Notes: generated by a model from the sequence alone, not told the origin. A DNA stretch of 64,000 nucleotides from JAYEIA01 sp964472505 (GCA_964472505.1 CAYYQW010000002.1:1-64000), one strand, 5' to 3'. Numbered from the stretch's first letter, positions 16,514 to 26,022 are shown. Program-made: numbers and translations.

Positions 16514-17737
16514 TTAATTTTTCGGATTATTTACAATACCGCAAAATATAACGGCTCCCGAAGAGCGTTCACGTATGGCAAAGAAGAACGGCCGGTCGGC
16601 ACGAAAAACAAACCCGGAGCCGGCCGATGTTCGGTTCATAAATACAGCTGTAACGGCAGCAGCTTCTGTTCCTTCTTCGTTTACTTCAATATAGCTTTTA
16701 TGTAAAACTTGTGAAATATGCAAAGGCGTATCGGCAATGCTGGTGAAATCGGCCGAAGCTGAAAAGGCAGTCGGCATCCCGAGAGCCGATAAGTGTTTTT
16801 TCAGTTCTTCTTCGTACTCAAAAGTAAATTTGGGCAGAAAAACATTTACTTCCCCGACATTACCCAAGCCGGAGACCAATTCATTATATTTTTCGGAGCT
16901 TAAGGTTTTCGCAAAATTATCGAGCGAATATCCGTCTTTAGGCAGGGCAAGCAGCATGGCGTAATTACCACGTCCGTAAGGTAATTCAGCCATTTTCAGA
17001 CTGTCATTTTCATAGTATTGAACGTCTGCTTCCGTATTCATGGTTTCGGTTTGAACGGTGTCTCCGCTGCCGGTTCTAAACGGCCGCATTTGCGTATCAC
17101 TTTCATCAAATTTATAATGCCAAATGCCTTTAAAATAAACGGCATTAATCAGAATCATCATCAAATCGGGGTTAATTTCCTGAATAATCTTGGTAATTTT
17201 CCCCTGTGTATGCATGCTTACCCAATCGTTTATATGATTAACCGTATTTGGATTATTGAAATCGGAAGCATTCACCTCAGCTCCGAAATACAGACTGTTG
17301 GTATTTAAAAAGTCGCGCTTAACAGATAAAGTATTACGGTACCAAATAGAGTTGGCAATGGACAGATTTACATGCATATCGGCGGTTTCCAATTGAGGAA
17401 TAAAAGACTGAAAAGCATTATTCACCTCATCTTTGCTTATGCCTTTAAAATTCAGTACCTCGCTCATTTCATCGGAAGTTTGAGTTTCGGCTCCGTTGTA
17501 GGTCATGCTTAAAGCCATTGAAATACTCACCGGCGAAATCATTAAGTTATCATTGGGGGCGTTTTCGGCAAGCAGTTTATTCAAAAGGCTAAACCCGAAA
17601 GCATTGCCGGCTTCCACAATCTGTTTGCTTTCCGGGGAGAGCATTAAATCTTTGGGTTGCAAACTATTGTCTTCGGTCTCTTTTTTACAAGATGAGAAAA
17701 TAAGCATCAGCAGCAACAAACTTATGGTATATTTCAT
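16514..17737 (-). CDS. Serpin-family lipoprotein (serine protease inhibitor)
   Basis: 407 residues with a lipoprotein signal (lipobox IFSSC, Cys17), then a complete serpin fold. Recognisable segments are NDNLMISPVSISMALSMTYN, NAVYFKGIWHYKFD and the gate/breach-region VNEEGTEAAAVTAVF hinge, followed by the reactive loop. The C-terminal block contains RADRPFFFAIRE and GIVNNP. The small-residue hinge (EEGTEAAA) indicates an inhibitory serpin. Counting from the hinge, the cleavage site falls in MNRTSAG, with Arg/Thr near P2-P1, which would suit a trypsin- or papain-like target. The protein is probably anchored on the cell surface and guards against proteases. The gene is monocistronic on the minus strand. 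Confidence 0.9.
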   Translation of the reverse strand: MKYTISLLLLMLIFSSCKKETEDNSLQPKDLMLSPESKQIVEAGNAFGFSLLNKLLAENAPNDNLMISPVSISMALSMTYNGAETQTSDEMSEVLNFKGISKDEVNNAFQSFIPQLETADMHVNLSIANSIWYRNTLSVKRDFLNTNSLYFGAEVNASDFNNPNTVNHINDWVSMHTQGKITKIIQEINPDLMMILINAVYFKGIWHYKFDESDTQMRPFRTGSGDTVQTETMNTEADVQYYENDSLKMAELPYGRGNYAMLLALPKDGYSLDNFAKTLSSEKYNELVSGLGNVGEVNVFLPKFTFEYEEELKKHLSALGMPTAFSASADFTSIADTPLHISQVLHKSYIEVNEEGTEAAAVTAVFMNRTSAGSGFVFRADRPFFFAIRERSSGAVIFCGIVNNPKN

Positions 17738-17815
17738 AATTGAAAAATTTATTAAAACTAAAATACAATTATCACAAGAATAAACTCAATGCATTAAATA
17801 TACAAAAAAAACGTA

Positions 17816-18451
17816 TCATACGGAACGTAAAATATCAATTATTATCGGCTTCAAACCACTCAGAAAAAACTCAACGGCAATTACCATTACGATAAGTCCC
17901 ATAAGCCGCATGAGCACTTTATTGCCGGTTTCACCCAGCCAATTGATAATTTTACCGGAACTGATTAATACCAAATAAGTCATGCTCATAATCAATAAAA
18001 CGCCCACAATGAGAATCACTTTAAACTCCAAAGATTTCGCATCTTCCATGAGGACAATGGCGTTGGTAAGTGAGCCGGGGCCTGCAATCATGGGAATGGC
18101 CAGGGGCGTAATAGAAATATCATTTACATAAGCTTTTACTTCGGATTTACCCACCTTTACACGTCCCAAGCGTGCTTGAAGCATATCCATTCCCATTAAA
18201 AAAAATATGACACCGCCCACAATTCTAAACGCATCTACGGAAATACCGAAAAAACGAAACAAGAGTTGGCCGGAAAAAGCAAATAAAACAATGGTAAGCG
18301 TAGAAGCAATAACAGCTTTACGTGCCGTTTTTCTGCGCGCCTTCTCATCCAAATCCTGAGTCATGGTCATAAAAATAGGCATGACTCCCAAAGGGTTTAT
18401 TAATGTAAAGAATGATGTAAAAACCAATAATCCGAAGCCCCAAGCATCCAT
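17816..18451 (-). CDS. MarC family integral membrane protein
   Basis: 211 residues with six hydrophobic helices. The family signature is at the N-terminus (FTLINPLGVMPIFM) and in the second half (ITPLAIPMIAGPGSLTNAIV), with the two half-repeats typical of MarC/UPF0056. Members are inner-membrane proteins whose transport function is still unclear. The gene starts 4 bp after the stop codon of the 5'-nucleotidase gene, so the two are translationally close and co-transcribed. Confidence 0.9.
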   Translation of the reverse strand: MDAWGFGLLVFTSFFTLINPLGVMPIFMTMTQDLDEKARRKTARKAVIASTLTIVLFAFSGQLLFRFFGISVDAFRIVGGVIFFLMGMDMLQARLGRVKVGKSEVKAYVNDISITPLAIPMIAGPGSLTNAIVLMEDAKSLEFKVILIVGVLLIMSMTYLVLISSGKIINWLGETGNKVLMRLMGLIVMVIAVEFFLSGLKPIIIDILRSV

Positions 18452-18455
18452 GCGT

Positions 18456-20228
18456 TTACTGTTTTTTTATGGGATGAAATCGTGTGAGTTCTTCTCTGTA
18501 TTTCTCCGGAATTTCCGGAAGGTTTCCGTTTTTGGCAAAGCTTTTCATGTATTCAATAACGGATAGCCACTGTTTGCCCTCCTGCAGCCCGGCCTTATTT
18601 TTGTCAAAATCCAAAACCTGTCGGTATATATCCTCAATCGGCTTTCCGTTCACATCTTTGGGAACAATTTTCACCAAGCCTTTACTCATCTGCTTTATGC
18701 GGCTTACAAATTTCAGCAAATAAGTATCCGCCGTTATGCTCACCAAGTTTTTGTTGGATTTGGAAATATTCAATACTTCCCCGTTCAACTCAATTCTTTG
18801 CACCTTTCTGAGCATCATTTTTTTTGGATTATAAAACACGTCCATTCCCGAAACGTACAAATAACTGTCAGTACCCGGGGTATTGCTCATAATAATTACT
18901 TCGGCAAGTTTTTTTAATTCTTTTGGAGTAACATATATCATGGCCAAGGAGTTACCCGGAATTTTATCACCGCCGCTGCCCAAAGGCAAAACTCTGAACA
19001 CATCGGCAGGCGTAACTTCGCCTTTCAGAATATGCTCACGTATGGTGCCGTTGGCAATGATTGAAACATCCGTCTTGCGTGCATATTTATCGGTGTAATA
19101 CTTTATGGCATCGGCTGTAAAAGGGCCTAAATTGCCGTGAATTTTGTTTTCTTCGGTACCGCGTTTCAAATCAAAATCCGTATGCGCCACAGCCTGCGAA
19201 TATTCCAAGCCGAAAGGTTTGAAAAAAAGCCGGTCAACATGTGCTTTGTATGTTTCTATTTTATCATGCACTGATTTATCGGCCGGAATTTCATCATTCA
19301 CCGGAATCATTTTCAGTTCCGGGTTTACAATTCGGGAATCACGGTATTCAAAACTCAGTCTTGCCACATGTTTTCCGTAGGAGCCGGATTGAATGATGAG
19401 TGTATTACCGACTTTTACGGGTTCTCGGGTAAGTAAATGTGTGTGTCCGCTGAGAATAATATCAATCTCCGGTACTTTTTCCGCCAAAGTATAATCCTCA
19501 CCTCTAAAATTTCCATCCTCATCCAATATTAATCCGCTGTGAGAAAGGCAAATAACAATATCGGCTCCCATAGTGTTTTTCAGAAGCGCAGTCATTTGTT
19601 CGGCTGTTTTATATTGGTCGGTAAAAACCACCGGTTTTGAATCCGGTGCAACGGAAACCGCTCCTTCGCCAATCAAACCGAAAATTCCGATTTTCAGGCC
19701 TTGCTTTTCCAAAAAAGTATAAGGTTTAATTAGTCCTTGTCGGAATAATTTTTCCAAACCCTCGGTTTCGGGACTATCGGAATGGAACTGCATTTGCGAA
19801 GCCAAAAGCTGCGGGATATTTCCCTTTTCATTAGCTGTGCTTATAATATCGGCCAATACCTTCGGCCCGTAATCAAATTCGTGATTGCCAATGGTGAGTG
19901 CTTCATAGCCCATATCATGCATCAGGCGCAGCTGAAAACCGGATGTAGCCTCATCGGCATGAAAAATAGTACCCATCAAAAAATCACCGGCATCCAAAAT
20001 TAAAAGCGCATCCGGATTTTTCTTTTTTTCTTTATTAATAATAGTTGCTATTCGAGCAAAACCGCCCAATGTTTCATCATCATTTAAGGAAAGCGGCGTA
20101 TAAGCATTTTCGGGGCCAAATCCGGTGAGTTTTGAATGCAAGTCGGTAGTGGAAAGTATAACGAGTTTTTGCGCGCTAAGCCCGCTTACAAACAAAAACA
20201 GCAATAATACAAGTGTGATTTTTTTCAT
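18456..20228 (-). CDS. 5'-nucleotidase/metallophosphatase, UshA-like
   Basis: 590 residues with a signal peptide (ending SGLSAQ). The metallophosphoesterase domain (about 20-320) has the metal ligands TTDLHSK, DAGDFLMG, IGNHEFDYG, CLSHSG and LSGHTHLL. The C-terminal 5'-nucleotidase domain (about 350-530) has ANGTIREHILKGEVTPADVF and LPLGSGGDK. The enzyme should act in the periplasm on nucleotides or nucleotide sugars, releasing phosphate and nucleosides for uptake. It is followed at once by marC. The lipoate ligase gene is 55 bp upstream on the same strand, so a longer transcript from that region is possible. Confidence 0.88.
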   Translation of the reverse strand: MKKITLVLLLFLFVSGLSAQKLVILSTTDLHSKLTGFGPENAYTPLSLNDDETLGGFARIATIINKEKKKNPDALLILDAGDFLMGTIFHADEATSGFQLRLMHDMGYEALTIGNHEFDYGPKVLADIISTANEKGNIPQLLASQMQFHSDSPETEGLEKLFRQGLIKPYTFLEKQGLKIGIFGLIGEGAVSVAPDSKPVVFTDQYKTAEQMTALLKNTMGADIVICLSHSGLILDEDGNFRGEDYTLAEKVPEIDIILSGHTHLLTREPVKVGNTLIIQSGSYGKHVARLSFEYRDSRIVNPELKMIPVNDEIPADKSVHDKIETYKAHVDRLFFKPFGLEYSQAVAHTDFDLKRGTEENKIHGNLGPFTADAIKYYTDKYARKTDVSIIANGTIREHILKGEVTPADVFRVLPLGSGGDKIPGNSLAMIYVTPKELKKLAEVIIMSNTPGTDSYLYVSGMDVFYNPKKMMLRKVQRIELNGEVLNISKSNKNLVSITADTYLLKFVSRIKQMSKGLVKIVPKDVNGKPIEDIYRQVLDFDKNKAGLQEGKQWLSVIEYMKSFAKNGNLPEIPEKYREELTRFHPIKKQ

Positions 20229-20283
20229 GATTGAACGTTTTATTATTTAATTTGCTTTTAGGTATTTCAATGCTTTAAAATTC

Positions 20284-20904
20284 TTATATATCCGTCATTA
20301 AAGTTTTCAATTCCTGTTCCAATGCCTGCTTTACGGTTCTTGCGGTAAGTTCGTATCCTTCACCTTTCAGAGAAGCAACAAAAGCTTTGTGCGAACGCCC
20401 TTTGCGATAATCGGGTTCGCGTGTGGGATGCTTCAGAAGCCGGTCAAAAGTTTCCGGTGATTCGGCCAGATTTAATACCCCGTGATAAAAAATGCTTTTC
20501 GGTTTTCGGTGCATGGCAGAGCCCAAAATTTTTAAATTACCTACGGCAATATCGGAAATACCCCGCTCCGACAAATCTTTCACGCCGCATGCGGAAAGCC
20601 CGGCTATTATTTTCGCATTAATTATTTTGAAATAATCGTGCGTTTTTAATGCTTTTTCATTCTTAAGCTTAACCGAAATCACAAGAGTGTTCGGACTCAA
20701 AAAGACTGTTTCGCCGCCCGAAGGCCGTTGTATTATTTTTATATTATGCGCATTTGCAACATCCGTATTAACGGCTTTTTCCGCTTTGTTGGAACGTCCG
20801 AGCACAATGTAATCCGCATCGGGAATCCAAAGCATAAAACCTTCTTTTTCTTCGGAATAAGCCAAGCTGCCGTCGGGTAATCCGTATAAATTGGCATCAA
20901 TCAT
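20284..20904 (-). CDS. Lipoate-protein ligase/octanoyltransferase family (LplA-like)
   Basis: 206 residues, i.e. the catalytic biotin/lipoate ligase domain without the accessory C-terminal domain of E. coli LplA. Visible are LGRSNKAEKAVN, the substrate loop QRPSGGETVFLSPNTLVISV (equivalent to RRxSGGGxV), and GNLKILGSAMHRKP with the lysine that in LplA/LipM-type enzymes contacts the adenylate. It should attach lipoate or octanoate to the lipoyl domain of E2. The context supports this: the dehydrogenase complex E1-E2-E3 genes lie directly upstream on the same strand. Whether it uses free lipoate or octanoyl-ACP cannot be decided from sequence. Confidence 0.8.
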   Translation of the reverse strand: MIDANLYGLPDGSLAYSEEKEGFMLWIPDADYIVLGRSNKAEKAVNTDVANAHNIKIIQRPSGGETVFLSPNTLVISVKLKNEKALKTHDYFKIINAKIIAGLSACGVKDLSERGISDIAVGNLKILGSAMHRKPKSIFYHGVLNLAESPETFDRLLKHPTREPDYRKGRSHKAFVASLKGEGYELTARTVKQALEQELKTLMTDI

Positions 20905-20990
20905 TTACATTCATTTTTATGTAAAATTAATTTTTTTTATTAAAAAACCGACTTAAAAAACTTGAATTTTAAATGAAATCTTATGAAGTA

Positions 20991-21113
20991 ACCCTACGAG
21001 GGCTCAAAGCCCTCGTAGGGTGATAAAGAGTTTATTACGAAAGTCAAAATTAAAGTACGACGGCCTGTTTAAAATGTGAAGTACCCTGCGAGAATCCAAA
21101 TCCCTCGCAGGGT
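20991..21113. repeat. Two tandem hairpins in a duplicated unit
   Basis: The first hairpin has a perfect 13-bp stem accctacgagggc (20991-21003) / gccctcgtagggt (21009-21021). The second has a perfect 10-bp stem accctgcgag (21083-21092) / ctcgcagggt (21104-21113). Both are preceded by tgaagta(a) and followed by gataaa, so the whole unit of about 60 bp is duplicated. They lie between the lpdA stop and the ligase gene. Neither is followed by a T-run on the minus strand. Confidence 0.7.
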
Positions 21114-21141
21114 GATAAATATTTATTATAAGTCGAAAAAT

Positions 21142-22497
21142 CTATTTATGAATAGCTCCGTCCACGCCTTCAAAACCGGCTTCCATGAAAATTTCGGAAA
21201 CGGTGGGATGTGCATGAACGGTCATGGCAATATCGTAAACCGTGGCTTCCAATTGCATGAAAGCCGCCGCTTCTGCAATCATGTCCGTAGCGTTGGGAGC
21301 TATAATTTGTACGCCCAGCACTTCGCCGTATTTCTTTTCGGAGAGTATGCGCAAGGAACCTTCGCTGTTGCCCTCTGTCATGGCTTTTCCGTTGGCCGAA
21401 AGCGGAAATTCACTGATTTTGTAATCCGTTTCTTCCTGTTTTAAATCATTTTCGGTGTATCCGATTTGTGCCATTTCAGGCTCGGAATACATATTCAACG
21501 GGTATTTTTTCAGATTAAGCTCTGCTTTTACGCCGTTTATTCTGTCCACAACAAATAAGCCCTGAGCCGAACCGATATGTGCAAAACGGCTCATACCGTT
21601 TACATCTCCGATGGCCCAAATTCCGGGTACGGAAGTTTCACAATGTTTATTGGTTTTCACAAATCCGTTTTCAGTTTCTATGTCAATTGAAAAACCCGGA
21701 ATGGTACCTTTGCGTGTTTGCGCATTGATAATTAAATCGCAGGCAATTTCTTTATCTCCAAAAGTTAAACGGCCGTCTTTGTAGCTCTCGGCTAATTTAT
21801 CGGGCTCAATATTTTGGATAATTTCAATACGGTCTTTTTTGAATTTCTTCCTGAGAAAATCAGATAAATAATTATCAGCCAAAGGCATTAAATCCTCACC
21901 GGGAGTTATCAGGCTGACTTTCTTATCTATTAAACTAAACAATTGCGCCAGCTCCACGGCCACGGCATCTTCGCCGTACACTACAATATTTTCGGGAATA
22001 TCTCTGTCGGTAAATAAATTCCGAGCATCGGTTATGACATCCTCGGGCAGATTATCTACGGGCGGCATAAAGGAACCGGTGGCAATGATGATATTATCAG
22101 CCTGTAAGTTACGGTTTTCAACCGTTACGCTGTTGGCAGCAGTTATTTCGGCTTTGCCTTTTATAATATCCACACCGTTCTTTTTCAAAAGATGTTCCAC
22201 GCCTTTGGTCAGCCTTTTTACAATTCCGTCGGCACGTTTTACGGCTTTGGACCAGTTGAAAGAAACAGCTTTTTTGTCGATGCCGTCAATTCCGAATTTC
22301 TTGGCATCTTTCTGTATTTTTTGATACATTTTGGCACTCTCAATCATGGCTTTTGACGGAATGCAACCCCAATTAAGGCACATACCGCCAATGTTTTCTT
22401 TTTCGATTATGGCTGTTTTAAGCCCGGTTTGTCCGGCACGTATGGCGGCAACATATCCTGCGGGCCCGGAACCTATAATGATGAGATCATATTTCAT
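21142..22497 (-). CDS. lpdA: Dihydrolipoyl dehydrogenase (E3)
   Basis: 451 residues. The N-terminal FAD site IIGSGPAGYVAAIRAGQ is followed by the redox disulfide GGMCLNWGCIPSK (C-x4-C). A central NAD-binding region and the second FAD motif WAIGDVNGM follow. The C-terminal dimer interface has VHAHPTVSEI with the catalytic His-Glu pair. It reoxidises the dihydrolipoyl group on E2 and passes electrons to NAD. As the last subunit gene of the complex it starts 61 bp after the E2 stop. Length and motifs are normal. Confidence 0.95.
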   Translation of the reverse strand: MKYDLIIIGSGPAGYVAAIRAGQTGLKTAIIEKENIGGMCLNWGCIPSKAMIESAKMYQKIQKDAKKFGIDGIDKKAVSFNWSKAVKRADGIVKRLTKGVEHLLKKNGVDIIKGKAEITAANSVTVENRNLQADNIIIATGSFMPPVDNLPEDVITDARNLFTDRDIPENIVVYGEDAVAVELAQLFSLIDKKVSLITPGEDLMPLADNYLSDFLRKKFKKDRIEIIQNIEPDKLAESYKDGRLTFGDKEIACDLIINAQTRKGTIPGFSIDIETENGFVKTNKHCETSVPGIWAIGDVNGMSRFAHIGSAQGLFVVDRINGVKAELNLKKYPLNMYSEPEMAQIGYTENDLKQEETDYKISEFPLSANGKAMTEGNSEGSLRILSEKKYGEVLGVQIIAPNATDMIAEAAAFMQLEATVYDIAMTVHAHPTVSEIFMEAGFEGVDGAIHK

Positions 22498-22558
22498 AAT
22501 AATACTGTTTTTTTGATTTCTTAAAATTCTAAATTCAGGAAAAATGCGTAACTGCTTT

Positions 22559-23839
22559 CTAATCCATCAACAAGCTAACGGGATCGGACAAATAATATAT
22601 CATGCTGTTTAAAAAACGCGTAACTTCTCCGCCGTCCACAATCCGATGATCCACTGCGACTGAAAGCGGGATTAATTTACCGATGCTTATTTCACCGTCT
22701 TTTACAACGGGCTGTTCAGAGATACGCCCAATTCCTAAAATACCGGCTTGCGGGTAATTAATAACCGGAGCGGCATATTTTCCGCCTATGGAACCGTAAC
22801 TTGTAATGGTGAATGTTCCGTCTTTAAAATCGTCCATAGTCAAATTGCCTTTGGTTGCTTTTTCGGCCAATTGCTGAATCGCTTGAGCCGTTTCGGAAAT
22901 ACTGAGCTTATCGGCCGCTTTAATCACCGGAACTACCAAGCCTTTTTCCGTATCAACGGCAATTCCTATGTTATAATACTTCTTGTAAATCAGTAAATCA
23001 TTCTCCTCATCCATTTCAGAATTCAAAGCTTTGTGTTTTTGGAGTGCTTTTGTGAGCGCTTTCACCACAAATGCCAAATAAGTGAGTTTGATTCCTTTCT
23101 CGCCGTATTCTGCTTTATATTTTTTTCGGATGCGATCCAATTCACTGATTTCAGCATCGTCGAATACGGTCATGTGGGCAGCTTTATGCTTGGATTGCCG
23201 CATGTTTTTGGCAATGGTTTTGCGAATTTGAGAAAGTTTCTCAACTTCTGTTCTTTGCGGTTCATCTGTTCTTGCCTTTTGACTGTCGACAGTTTTCTTT
23301 GCAGAGCTTCCATTTTCGGCAAAACGCTTAATATCGGCTTTCATCACACGCCCGGCAGGCCCGGTACCTTTTACTTCATTAATATCAATACCAAAATCTT
23401 TAGCCATGGCTCGTGCCACAGGTGTAGCCAGAGCTTTTTTGCGTTTGGGGCGTTCTTTGGTTTGCTCCTCGGAAAGGCCTTCGTTGCTGGAAGACAAAAC
23501 GGCTCCCGTGCCGGCTTCTTCAATGGTTCCGACTACACCGGCGCCTTTCTCCTCAACAACTTCCTGTTTTTGTTCTGATTCAGCTTCGTCTTCGGCTGTT
23601 CCTTCAATTTCAATTTCCACCAAAGCATCACCGACATTAATCACACCGCCTTCGCTTCCGTAAAGTTTTGAAATGGTACCTGTTTTTGGAGAAGGAATTT
23701 CGGTAACCACTTTATCGGTTTCCATGGTAACCAACATATCACCTTCGTGTATTTCTTGGCCTTTTTTAACCAACCATTCAACGATTCGGCCTTCTTCTAA
23801 ACCTTCACCTATATCGGGAAATTTGAATATATACTTCAT
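22559..23839 (-). CDS. Dihydrolipoamide acyltransferase (E2) of 2-oxo-acid dehydrogenase
   Basis: 426 residues in the classical order. A single lipoyl domain covers 1-78 (modified Lys in METDKVVTE, near residue 43). An acidic linker spans about 80-125. The peripheral subunit-binding domain is at about 135-172 (ATPVARAMAKDFGID, GTGPAGRVMKADI). A second linker leads to the catalytic domain from about 200 to the end, with the active-site motif VDHRIVDGG. It transfers the acyl group from E1 to CoA. Nothing in the sequence strictly separates acetyl- from branched-chain acyl specificity, but the gene order and E1 alpha type favour pyruvate. The LplA-like ligase gene downstream is likely to modify its lipoyl Lys. 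Confidence 0.92.
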   Translation of the reverse strand: MKYIFKFPDIGEGLEEGRIVEWLVKKGQEIHEGDMLVTMETDKVVTEIPSPKTGTISKLYGSEGGVINVGDALVEIEIEGTAEDEAESEQKQEVVEEKGAGVVGTIEEAGTGAVLSSSNEGLSEEQTKERPKRKKALATPVARAMAKDFGIDINEVKGTGPAGRVMKADIKRFAENGSSAKKTVDSQKARTDEPQRTEVEKLSQIRKTIAKNMRQSKHKAAHMTVFDDAEISELDRIRKKYKAEYGEKGIKLTYLAFVVKALTKALQKHKALNSEMDEENDLLIYKKYYNIGIAVDTEKGLVVPVIKAADKLSISETAQAIQQLAEKATKGNLTMDDFKDGTFTITSYGSIGGKYAAPVINYPQAGILGIGRISEQPVVKDGEISIGKLIPLSVAVDHRIVDGGEVTRFLNSMIYYLSDPVSLLMD

Positions 23840-23875
23840 AATATAATAATATTTTTTGCCTCTGTGGCTTCTTTG

Positions 23876-24853
23876 TTAATAATTGACGGTTTGCTCAATG
23901 GCACGCAAAATTTTCTCGGGGCTTACCATGTAATGATGCTCGCCTTTGGGCAAAGGCACAATGGTATCAAAGCCGGCCACGCGTTTGGGCGGAGCTTCCA
24001 AATACAGGAAAGCCTCTTCGGTAACAATCTGAGTAATTTCCGAAGCCGCGCTAAAACTTGCCGGTGCTTCTATGGCCGTGATTACCCGTCCGGTTTTCTT
24101 GACCGATTCGGCCAAGGTATCTCTGTCAATCGGATATATTGTGCGCAAATCAATAAGTTCTATCGATATATCTTTTTTCTTAGCCAATGCAATGGCTTTT
24201 TGGCATTCGCGAATCATGGCTCCGTAACTCACCAGGGTAATGTCGCTGCCTTGCTGAACAACTCTGGCTTTCCCTATGGGAATGGTAAATTTATCCTCGG
24301 AAACTTCCTGTTTTACGGCACGGTAAATTCTTTTGGGTTCCATGAAAACCACCGGGTCGTTTCCTTCCATAGCCGCTATCAGCAATCCTTTAGCATCATG
24401 CGGGTTGGAAGGGATAACTACTTTCAATCCCGGTACGTGAGCAAAGAGTGCCTCCATGCTTTCGGAATGGTGCTCCAAGGCATTGATGCCTCCGCCGTAA
24501 GGCATGCGCAGAACAATGGGCATATTGTATCGGCCGCGTGTACGGTTGCGAAAACGCGCCACGTGCGATACAATTTGGTTGAAGCCGGGATAAACAAAAC
24601 CGGAAAATTGAAACTCAATAACGGGGCGTAATCCGTTGGCAGCCATCCCAACAGCCGTGCCTGCAATACCGGATTCGGCCAGCGGCGAATCAAACACCCG
24701 ATCTTTTCCGTATTTTTGTTGAAGACCTTCCGTAACTCGGAACACACCGCCTTCCACACCAACATCCTGCCCGTAAACAATTACATTTTTATCTTCTTTT
24801 AATTTGATGTCAAGCGCATTATTTATCGCATTGACTATATTCATTACTTTCAT
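23876..24853 (-). CDS. 2-oxo-acid dehydrogenase E1 beta subunit
   Basis: 325 residues of the transketolase-pyrimidine-binding/C-terminal type. Recognisable motifs are VYGQDVGVEGGVFRVT near the N-terminus, FDSPLAESGIAGTAVGMA, PYGGGINALEHHSESMEA and the C-terminal domain with LIDLRTIYPID. Together with the alpha subunit it forms the thiamine-diphosphate-dependent decarboxylase. It begins 51 bp after the E1 alpha stop and 36 bp before the E2 start on the same strand, in the canonical order alpha-beta-E2-E3. Confidence 0.93.
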   Translation of the reverse strand: MKVMNIVNAINNALDIKLKEDKNVIVYGQDVGVEGGVFRVTEGLQQKYGKDRVFDSPLAESGIAGTAVGMAANGLRPVIEFQFSGFVYPGFNQIVSHVARFRNRTRGRYNMPIVLRMPYGGGINALEHHSESMEALFAHVPGLKVVIPSNPHDAKGLLIAAMEGNDPVVFMEPKRIYRAVKQEVSEDKFTIPIGKARVVQQGSDITLVSYGAMIRECQKAIALAKKKDISIELIDLRTIYPIDRDTLAESVKKTGRVITAIEAPASFSAASEITQIVTEEAFLYLEAPPKRVAGFDTIVPLPKGEHHYMVSPEKILRAIEQTVNY

Positions 24854-24904
24854 GATTAAAATTTTCTGTTTTTCTAAATAATTTTTAGCATAAAACTCAG
24901 CGTA

Positions 24905-25984
24905 TTATTTGCTTTGAGTTAGAAACTTTTTGTAATCGGCTTTCTGCCTTTTCAGTTCTTCAGGCATATCGGCATACATGTAATCAAAAATATCATCGGC
25001 GGGATATTCCGGATAGTTTTCGGCTTCTTTAAACTGCCGGCTTGTTTCTTCTTTATAACCTTTTACAAGTTTCTCTTCCGCTTCATCGGTAATCAGTTTT
25101 TTATCGGTCAGAAAGGCTTTTAAACGTTTGAGCGGATCTTTCTCCTCCCATTCCTGCTCTTCTTCTTTTGTGCGGTATTTCGTGGGATCATCCGATGTGG
25201 TATGGGCACCTTTACGGTAGGTAACTGCTTCGATGAGCACCGGCCCTTTTCCTTCTCGCGCATAACGTGCCGCCTTTTCTGTTGCGGCATACATGGCAAA
25301 GTAGTCGTTACCGTCAACTTGTATGCCTTCTATACCGTATGCCAAAGCTTTAATAGCTATACTGTCGGATGCGGTTTGCATTCGGAAAGGAGTGGAAATT
25401 CCGTATTGATTATTCTGTACAATAAAAACCACGGGGGCTTTCCACACGCCGGCAAAATTAAGTGCTTCATGAAAATCGCCTTCGGAAGTGCCGCCGTCGC
25501 CTACGAATGTAAACACAGTGCCTTTTTCTTTTTTATATTTCAGGCTGTAACCAATACCCGCGGCATGTAATAATTGCGAAGCAATGGGCACGGCCATGGG
25601 CAATATTTTCTTAACATCCTTGAAAGCCGTACCGTCTTCGTATCCCATAAAATACAGAAACAACTCTTTTAGTGTAACGCCTTTGGAAAGATAAGCGCCC
25701 ATTTCCCTGAAAGCCGGTACCAGCCAGTCATCATCGGTCATGAGGTCGCCGGCAGCACGATGAACGGCTTCTTGCCCTAAGTTCGGCGGATAAGTATATA
25801 TGCGGCCTTGGCGCTGGAAAGAAACAATCATAAGATCGGCAGTCCGAGCAAAGAGCATATCTTTATAAGATTTTAGTATTTTTTCATCCGACAATTTTGG
25901 AAAGTATTTTTCATTAATAATCTTCCCGTCATTGTCCATTACTTGAAACATCTTGTTTTTTGTGGGATGGTATTCTTTGAACAT
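24905..25984 (-). CDS. pdhA: 2-oxo-acid (probably pyruvate) dehydrogenase E1 alpha subunit
   Basis: 359 residues from the ATG at 25984. A longer reading frame from TTG at 26017 is unlikely because a promoter box overlaps it. The thiamine diphosphate motif GDGGTSEGDFHEALNFAGVW is followed by VQNNQYGISTPF. The phosphorylation-loop region has SDDPTKYRTKEE. The N-terminus (FQVMDNDGKII) and overall wording resemble the Gram-positive alpha2beta2 pyruvate dehydrogenase PdhA more than branched-chain E1 alpha. It is the first gene of the operon and catalyses decarboxylation and reductive acylation of E2. The substrate is inferred from similarity. Confidence 0.88.
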   Translation of the reverse strand: MFKEYHPTKNKMFQVMDNDGKIINEKYFPKLSDEKILKSYKDMLFARTADLMIVSFQRQGRIYTYPPNLGQEAVHRAAGDLMTDDDWLVPAFREMGAYLSKGVTLKELFLYFMGYEDGTAFKDVKKILPMAVPIASQLLHAAGIGYSLKYKKEKGTVFTFVGDGGTSEGDFHEALNFAGVWKAPVVFIVQNNQYGISTPFRMQTASDSIAIKALAYGIEGIQVDGNDYFAMYAATEKAARYAREGKGPVLIEAVTYRKGAHTTSDDPTKYRTKEEEQEWEEKDPLKRLKAFLTDKKLITDEAEEKLVKGYKEETSRQFKEAENYPEYPADDIFDYMYADMPEELKRQKADYKKFLTQSK

Positions 25985-26014
25985 AATATGATTTTTATTT
26001 AGAATAATTCTAAA

Positions 26015-26022
26015 CAAAAATA
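26015..26022 (-). promoter_or_regulatory. Promoter of the dehydrogenase operon
   Basis: On the minus strand TATTTTTG (26022 to 26015) matches the Bacteroidota -7 box. A TTTG lies 20 bp further upstream, a good -33 match. It sits about 30 bp before the chosen pdhA ATG. Confidence 0.65.

Noticed and set aside
21142..24631. Long plus-strand ORFs opposite the dehydrogenase genes (for example 23864-24631)
   Set aside because: They are antisense shadows of E1 beta, E2 and E3, whose motifs are unmistakable on the minus strand.
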